A stretch of 53,093 bases of DNA from contig DASZRO010000083.1 in NCBI GenBank assembly GCA_035550055.1, positions 1-53,093 on the forward strand. The letters are read 5' to 3'. Below, one piece after another: positions 48,128-53,093 of the stretch; the stretch's first letter is position 1; each line of letters begins with the position of its first letter. The position numbers were made by a program, and so were the translations under genes. The notes under the pieces are model-generated. The model saw only the letters and a program-made list of their open reading frames with translations, ran no database searches and was not told the DNA's origin. The DNA comes from Mycobacteriales bacterium (lineage in GTDB: Bacteria > Actinomycetota > Actinomycetes > JAFAQI01).

Positions 48128-49320
48128 CAGGACGCCCGCTTGTACGCCGTGACGACCGCGGCGCCGCCGAGCCCGATGTTGTGCTGGAGCGCGACCTTGA
48201 CGTTGTCCACCTGGCGCGCGTCCGCGTCGCCGCGCAGCTGCCAGGTGAGCTCGGCGCACTGCGCGAGGCCGGTGGCGCCCAGCGGGTGGCCCTTGGAGAT
48301 CAACCCGCCGGAGGGGTTGACGACCCAGCGCCCGCCGTACGTCGTGTCGTTGTTGTCGACCAGCTTGCCGCCCTCGCCTTCCGCGCACAGCCCGAGCGCC
48401 TCGTAGGTCAGCAGCTCGTTGGCGGAGAAGCAGTCGTGCAGCTCGATGACCTGGACGTCGTCGGCGCTGATGCCCGCCTGCTCGTAGACCTTGCGCGCGG
48501 CTTCCTTGCTCATGTCGTAACCCACGAGCGTGGCGGCCGAGTTGTTCTCGAACGTGCTGCGCATGTCGGTGACCATCGCCTGCCCGACGATCTCGATCGC
48601 GCGGTCGCCGAGACCGTGCTCGTCGACGAACTTCTCACTCGCGATGACGGCGGCGCCCGACCCGTCGGAGGTCGGCGAACACTGCAGCTTGGTGAGCGGC
48701 AGCTTGTCGTAGATCACTTTCGACGCCTTGATCTCGTCGAGGGAGTAGACGTCCTGGAACTGCGCGTACGGGTTGTTCGCGGAGTGGCGGTGGTTCTTCT
48801 CGCCGATCTTCGCGAAGTGGTCGGGCGTGGTGCCGTACTTCTCCATGTGCTCGACGCCGGCCGCACCGAACATCCACGGCGCCAGCGGGAACGCGAGCTC
48901 GTACTTGTCGGTCAGCGCGACCACGTGCTTCTGCATCGGGTTCTCGCGGTCTTCGAACGTCGACTGGAGCGAACCGCGCTGCATCTTCTCGAAGCCGAGG
49001 GCCAGGGCGCAGTCGGCAACGCCGCTGCGGACCGCCTGGTTGGCGAGGTAGAGGGCGGTCGAGCCGGTCGAGCAGTTGTTGTTGACGTTGATCACCGGGA
49101 TGCCGGTCAGGCCGAGCTCGTAGACCGCGCGCTGGCCGCAGGTCGACTCGCCGTACACGTAGCCGACGTACGCCTGCTCGACCTTGTCGTAGGAGATGCC
49201 CGCGTCCTCGAGGGCCTTTGTGCCGGACTCGCGTGCCATGTCGGGGTAGTCCCACTCGCGGCTGCCGGGCTTTTCGAACTTCGTCATCCCAACGCCGATG
49301 ACGTATGTCTTCGCGGGCAC
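48127..49320 (-). CDS. SCPx-type thiolase
   Basis: 397 residues from GTG 49320 with AGGAGA. Nucleophile Cys83 in [16 protein letters not shown], and [14 protein letters not shown] match the SCPx/acetyl-CoA acetyltransferase-like thiolases, which often cleave branched or steroid-type acyl-CoA. First gene of the operon (thiolase, hydratase, SDR, dehydrogenase, TetR). Together these can carry a full beta-oxidation turn. Steroid or branched-chain substrates are possible but not shown. Confidence 0.9.
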   Translation of the reverse strand: MPAKTYVIGVGMTKFEKPGSREWDYPDMARESGTKALEDAGISYDKVEQAYVGYVYGESTCGQRAVYELGLTGIPVINVNNNCSTGSTALYLANQAVRSGVADCALALGFEKMQRGSLQSTFEDRENPMQKHVVALTDKYELAFPLAPWMFGAAGVEHMEKYGTTPDHFAKIGEKNHRHSANNPYAQFQDVYSLDEIKASKVIYDKLPLTKLQCSPTSDGSGAAVIASEKFVDEHGLGDRAIEIVGQAMVTDMRSTFENNSAATLVGYDMSKEAARKVYEQAGISADDVQVIELHDCFSANELLTYEALGLCAEGEGGKLVDNNDTTYGGRWVVNPSGGLISKGHPLGATGLAQCAELTWQLRGDADARQVDNVKVALQHNIGLGGAAVVTAYKRAS

Positions 49321-49342
49321 TTGGTCTCCTTTGGGCCGGATC

Positions 49343-49364
49343 TAACAGTCAATGATGACTGTTA
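49343..49364. promoter_or_regulatory. 22-bp palindrome, candidate operator of the beta-oxidation operon
   Basis: TAACAGTCA-ATGA-TGACTGTTA: nine-base perfect arms with a four-base spacer, 23 bases upstream of the thiolase start and 62 bases before the + strand hydrolase. It is the size and form of TetR operators. The operon's own TetR is the obvious candidate binder. Confidence 0.7.
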
Positions 49365-49425
49365 AGTGTGAGAGGCGTCAACGGGCCTGGCGAAAAGGTA
49401 CTCGCGGCTGGTACGACTTGCGGTC

Positions 49426-50325
49426 GTGAGCTGGCAGAGCAAGGCCGTCGAACGACTCCTTCGAATCGCCCGCGGGGTGCAGCGCGGATCCGACGCGCAG
49501 GCCATGGAGCGGGCGATCCAGCGGGCGCGGTCCCGGGCGAAGGATCCCTCGCCGAAGGTGAAGCTGCTCCGCGACGATCTGGTGCTTGCGGAGGCGCAGC
49601 TGTTCGGGATGCGCGTGTTCGACCTACGGCTGCGAACCGGCGGGTCCGATCAGCACGTCGTCTACTACCACGGCGGGTCGTACACCTTCGACATCGCGCC
49701 GCCGCACTGGTGGTTCCTCACCCACCTGGCGCGTACGACGGGAGCGCGGATCTCGATCGCGATCTATCCGCTGGCACCGGAGTCAGCGGCGGCGAAGACG
49801 GTCCCGGTGGCGACCGACCTCGCCGAACAGATCATCGACGAAAGCAACGCGGGCACGGTGACGGTCATGGGCGACAGTGCCGGCGGCGGGCTGGCGCTCG
49901 CGGTCGCCCAGCAGCTGCTGGCACGAGGCAAGCAGCCACGTCAGACCGTCCTCATCTCGCCATGGCTCGACGTCTCGATGACCGATCCCGGCCTGCCCGC
50001 GATCGCGCCCCTCGACGCGATGCTCAACGTCGTCGGCCTGGCGCACTGCGGCCGTCTCTACGCAGGCGAGCTCGACACCTCCGACCCGCTGGCGAGCCCG
50101 CTGTACGGCGAGCTGGACGGCCTGGCGCCGATCGAGATCTACACCGGTACGCACGACCTCTTGAACGTCGACGCACACAACCTCGTCGAGCGCGCGAAAG
50201 GCCGAAACGTGCAGGTGACGCTGCATGAGGAGGCCGAGATGCCGCACGTGCACCCGCTGCTTCCGTTCATCCCGGAGGGCCGCCGCGCTCGCGACCAGAT
50301 CGTCGCGAACGTACATAGCGGATAG
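49426..50325 (+). CDS. Alpha/beta hydrolase, HSL-type esterase
   Basis: 299 residues from GTG 49426. Oxyanion motif YHGGSY, nucleophile GDSAGGG, Asp in TGTHDLL and His in MPHVHPLL form the catalytic set. No signal peptide. Divergent from the beta-oxidation operon, with the palindrome between them, so it may share its regulator. Likely releases acids from esters for the pathway. Substrate unknown. Confidence 0.88.
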   Translation: MSWQSKAVERLLRIARGVQRGSDAQAMERAIQRARSRAKDPSPKVKLLRDDLVLAEAQLFGMRVFDLRLRTGGSDQHVVYYHGGSYTFDIAPPHWWFLTHLARTTGARISIAIYPLAPESAAAKTVPVATDLAEQIIDESNAGTVTVMGDSAGGGLALAVAQQLLARGKQPRQTVLISPWLDVSMTDPGLPAIAPLDAMLNVVGLAHCGRLYAGELDTSDPLASPLYGELDGLAPIEIYTGTHDLLNVDAHNLVERAKGRNVQVTLHEEAEMPHVHPLLPFIPEGRRARDQIVANVHSG

Positions 50326-50351
50326 CACCCAAACCTGCTGGACTTTCGGCC

Positions 50352-51917
50352 GTGGACGAGCACGACTTCCAACGAGCGTTCGATCGCGTCGGCACCTTCG
50401 TCTCATGGATCACCGCGGCCGCACTGGCGGGCGCGTTGAGCTTCGACCAGTACGGGTCGAACCACCCGCTGCACCACTGGCTCTACGTACTGCTGATGGG
50501 CGTGTGCGCACTGATCGCCGTCGCCTACGGTTCCCAGCTGGTCATCGCCGGGCGTACCGGCCAAGCGGGGCGTCTGCGGCTGTCGCCGAGCGGGTCGGTG
50601 TTCCAGCTGATCTTCAGCACCGCCGGGCTCACCTGGCTGTGCTCAGTCACTGACGGCATCGAGCGGCCGTTCTGGTTGTTCTTCATCGTCGCCCAGATCC
50701 CGGCGTCGATCAGCCTGCCGGTCGTCGTCACCGTCTTCTTCGGCTTCGCCGCGTCGGGTGGCGTGGTGTTGTCGTCGTTCATCGCCGGCACCGCGACCGA
50801 CCACAACCGCGGCTCGCTGCTGCTCGTCTGCGCCTTGCTTCCGGTTGCGGCTTGGTACATCGCAACGATCACCGACGGGATCCGCCGTGCGCAGGAGAGC
50901 GCCGTCGCCGACAAGGAGCGGCTGGGCAGTGGGGTCGACGAGCTGTCGACAGTGATGGCGAGGGCGGCGCAAGGCGACCTCGGAGCCTCGGTCGGCGACG
51001 AGTCGTTCAACGACGAGTCACTGCGGAAGCTGGGCAGCTCGCTGGACCACACCCTCGGCTCGCTACGGCTGCTGGTCGGCCAGATCAGAGGTGGTGGTGA
51101 GCAGATCGTCGCTTCGGCGCACCAGCTGCTGGCGACGGCGGAGGAGCACGCGGCGTCGGCGACCCAGCAGTCGTCGGCGGTGTCGGAGACGACCTCGACG
51201 ATCGAGGAGCTCGCGGCCACCGCGGCGCAGATCGCCGAGACCTCCGAGTCGGTCGCCCGCTACGCGGCCGAGACGCTGCGTCACGCCGAGGAGGGCCGCG
51301 AAGCGGTGTCCGCGTCAGTGGAGGCGATGGATACGATCGCGATGCGCGTCGAGCAGATCGGCACTCGCGCGGCATCGCTCGGGGAGAAGGGCCACGAGAT
51401 CGGTCGCATCCTCGACGTCATCAACGACCTGGCGGACCAGACCAACCTGCTCGCCCTCAACGCCGCCATCGAGGCAGCCCGGGCCGGCGAGAACGGCCGC
51501 GGCTTCGCCGTCGTCGCCGCGGAGGTCCGCAAGCTCGCCGAGCGGGCACAGCAGTCCACCGGGCAGATCTCGGCCATCGTGGCGGAGATCCAGTCGGAGA
51601 CCTCGGCCACGATCCTCGCCAGCGAGGAGGGCAGCAAGGACGTCCGTACCGGCTCCGAGCTGGCGCGCGGCGTCGTCGACGCGCTCGAGCGGATCTCGGC
51701 GATGGTGGACGAGACGACGACCGCCGCCAAGGAGATTTCAGTGGCGACCCAGCAGCAACGGTCGGCCTCGGACCAGGTCGTGGCGGCGATGACCCAGGTC
51801 TCGGACGTCTCGCGGCAGTACGCCATCGGCTCCAAACAGTCCGCCGCCGCCGCCGCCCAGCTCAACAACCTCGCTGCGGAGCTGCGGCTGGCCATCGCCC
51901 AGTTCAAGGTGGCCTGA
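50352..51917 (+). CDS. Methyl-accepting chemotaxis protein, second
   Basis: 521 residues from GTG 50352. N-terminal membrane part (about 15-175) with about six helices and no extracellular domain; it is less similar to the other two receptors than they are to each other. Linker ([15 protein letters not shown]) and signalling domain are nearly the same as in the receptor at 27501, including the tip hairpin. The next receptor gene starts one base after the stop. Shared signalling parts but different membrane parts suggest different inputs to one chemotaxis array. Confidence 0.88.
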   Translation: MDEHDFQRAFDRVGTFVSWITAAALAGALSFDQYGSNHPLHHWLYVLLMGVCALIAVAYGSQLVIAGRTGQAGRLRLSPSGSVFQLIFSTAGLTWLCSVTDGIERPFWLFFIVAQIPASISLPVVVTVFFGFAASGGVVLSSFIAGTATDHNRGSLLLVCALLPVAAWYIATITDGIRRAQESAVADKERLGSGVDELSTVMARAAQGDLGASVGDESFNDESLRKLGSSLDHTLGSLRLLVGQIRGGGEQIVASAHQLLATAEEHAASATQQSSAVSETTSTIEELAATAAQIAETSESVARYAAETLRHAEEGREAVSASVEAMDTIAMRVEQIGTRAASLGEKGHEIGRILDVINDLADQTNLLALNAAIEAARAGENGRGFAVVAAEVRKLAERAQQSTGQISAIVAEIQSETSATILASEEGSKDVRTGSELARGVVDALERISAMVDETTTAAKEISVATQQQRSASDQVVAAMTQVSDVSRQYAIGSKQSAAAAAQLNNLAAELRLAIAQFKVA

Positions 51918-51918
51918 C

Positions 51919-53093
51919 GTGGCCGCGACCTACGCCGCGTCGCCCGGCGCCAACGGCGAGCACATGTTCAACCGGCTGACCAACGACTCCGCGGTGTCCT
52001 CCTTCATCAAGTTCGCGGCCATGGCGGCAGCGGTCGCACTCATCGCGCACGACACCCCCGGCCCGACGCGGGACCACCGCAACCTGCTGTTCGTCTGGAT
52101 CGCGATCGGCGTCGCCTCGCCGGTCGGCGTGTTGATCCACAGCCGGATGAAGGCCAACCGACTTGGCGAAGCGGTCGTGCTGGGGATCATCGCCGGCGCG
52201 GACTTCGCCGCGTTGTTCGCGGCGCTGTGCCTGACCAACGCAGTCAGCGGCCCGTTCTGGGTCGTGACGATCATCAACACGATCGCCGCGGCCGTCATCG
52301 TTCCCAACCAGGCACTGGCTGTCGGGGTAGCGCTGGCGTACGGCGGGTCACTCGTCGGCGCCACTGCCATCGCGCACGACCTGAGCCGCGCGACGGCCGG
52401 ACCACTCGTCGTGATCGGCCTCAGCTTCCCGTTGGTGGCACTGCTGGGCAACGCGGTCGCGTCACGGCTCGAGACGCAACGCACTCATGCCGACGCCGAG
52501 CGCGACCAGCTCCGGGCCACCGTCGAGGAGCTGTCCGCGGCACTCGCCCAGGCCGCTCGCGGCGACCTGTCAGTCGGGGTCAGCGCCGACTCCCTGTCCG
52601 AGGAGCTGCTCAGCCGGCTCGCCCACGCCTTCGACAACACTCTCGGCAACCTGCGCGGTCTGGTCACGCAGATCCGCAGCGGCGGCGAGCACATCGTGAC
52701 CTCGGCGCACGAGCTGTTGGCGTCGGCGGAGGAGCATGCGGCGTCGGCGACGCAGCAGTCCTCGGCGGTGTCGGAGACGACGGCGACGATTGAGGAGTTG
52801 GCGGCGACGGCGGCGCAGATCGCGGAGACGTCGGAGTCGGTGGCGCGGTATGCGGCGGAGACGTTGCGTCATGCCGAGGATGGGCGTGAGGCTGTGTCGG
52901 CGAGTGTGGATGCGATGGACACGATCGCGCAGCGGGTGGAGCAGATCGGTGATCGGGCGTTGTCGTTGGGTGAGAAGGGTCAGGAGATCGGCCGGATTCT
53001 GGATGTGATCAATGATTTGGCGGATCAGACGAATCTGTTGGCGTTGAACGCGGCGATCGAGGCGGCGCGGGCGGGGGAGAACGGTCGCGGGTT
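51919..53093 (+). CDS. Methyl-accepting chemotaxis protein, third (3' end outside window)
   Basis: GTG 51919 with AAGGTGG upstream; ATG 51964 is a later option. Open to the window end, about 391 codons. N-terminal membrane domain is a clear relative of the receptor at 27501 (shared [28 protein letters not shown]). From about base 52720, where the signalling domain begins, codon use changes from C-ending to G- and T-ending codons (GCG, TTG, GAT, AAT), though the protein remains standard. This suggests a recombined origin. The last visible part is the tip ([14 protein letters not shown]). Confidence 0.87.
   Translation, partial: MAATYAASPGANGEHMFNRLTNDSAVSSFIKFAAMAAAVALIAHDTPGPTRDHRNLLFVWIAIGVASPVGVLIHSRMKANRLGEAVVLGIIAGADFAALFAALCLTNAVSGPFWVVTIINTIAAAVIVPNQALAVGVALAYGGSLVGATAIAHDLSRATAGPLVVIGLSFPLVALLGNAVASRLETQRTHADAERDQLRATVEELSAALAQAARGDLSVGVSADSLSEELLSRLAHAFDNTLGNLRGLVTQIRSGGEHIVTSAHELLASAEEHAASATQQSSAVSETTATIEELAATAAQIAETSESVARYAAETLRHAEDGREAVSASVDAMDTIAQRVEQIGDRALSLGEKGQEIGRILDVINDLADQTNLLALNAAIEAARAGENGRG

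Overview
This looks like chromosomal DNA of a high-GC actinobacterium with the right-hand part of an integrated tailed phage on its left side. The host assignment rests on GC-rich codon use, frequent GTG starts, a tRNA-Arg(ACG) remnant of actinobacterial type, several TetR regulators, lipid-type CoA metabolism, and methyl-accepting chemotaxis proteins (which suggest motility). I cannot name a genus. The phage lysis genes show no mycolylarabinogalactan esterase (LysB), which weakly suggests a host without a mycolate layer.

Positions 1-21781 are a prophage of the HK97-like, long-tailed (siphovirus) type, entering from beyond the left edge. In order: small zinc-finger and HTH proteins (2-2514), HNH endonuclease, small and large terminase, portal, protease, major capsid (2617-9064), head-tail connectors and two related tail proteins (9190-12308), tail chaperone with a -1 frameshifted extension, tape measure and tail-tip/fibre proteins (12321-18320), then lysis (CHAP endolysin, putative holin) and a DUF3263-like protein (18328-20207). 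On the opposite strand lie a DUF2510 zinc-ribbon protein and a tyrosine integrase. The phage ends in the 3' part of a tRNA-Arg(ACG) gene (21741-21781), the attachment site. The intact tRNA should lie beyond the left edge.

21782-30950 holds a serine hydrolase with a lipoprotein-type solute-binding protein, a TetR gene divergent from a DrrAB-like ABC exporter, a chemoreceptor without a periplasmic sensor, and an HtpX-like M48 membrane peptidase with an unusual C-terminal extension. Two copies of a 65-bp structured palindrome flank this segment.

30926-44425 holds a divergent serine hydrolase and a long + strand gene series: TetR, acyl-CoA ligase, solute-binding lipoprotein, esterase, small lipoprotein, an MFS-LivF fusion, a LivH-LivM-LivG fusion, an anchored exported protein and two small membrane proteins. 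Tight spacing suggests one operon that captures, imports and CoA-activates an organic acid or ester. The fused importer is the most unusual system in the window.

44516-49320 (minus strand) is a compact beta-oxidation operon: SCPx-type thiolase, double-hotdog MaoC hydratase, MFE2-type SDR, acyl-CoA dehydrogenase and TetR, with a 22-bp palindrome at its promoter. The right end (49426-53093) has an alpha/beta hydrolase and two tandem chemoreceptors. The last one runs off the window and changes codon use sharply where its signalling domain begins.
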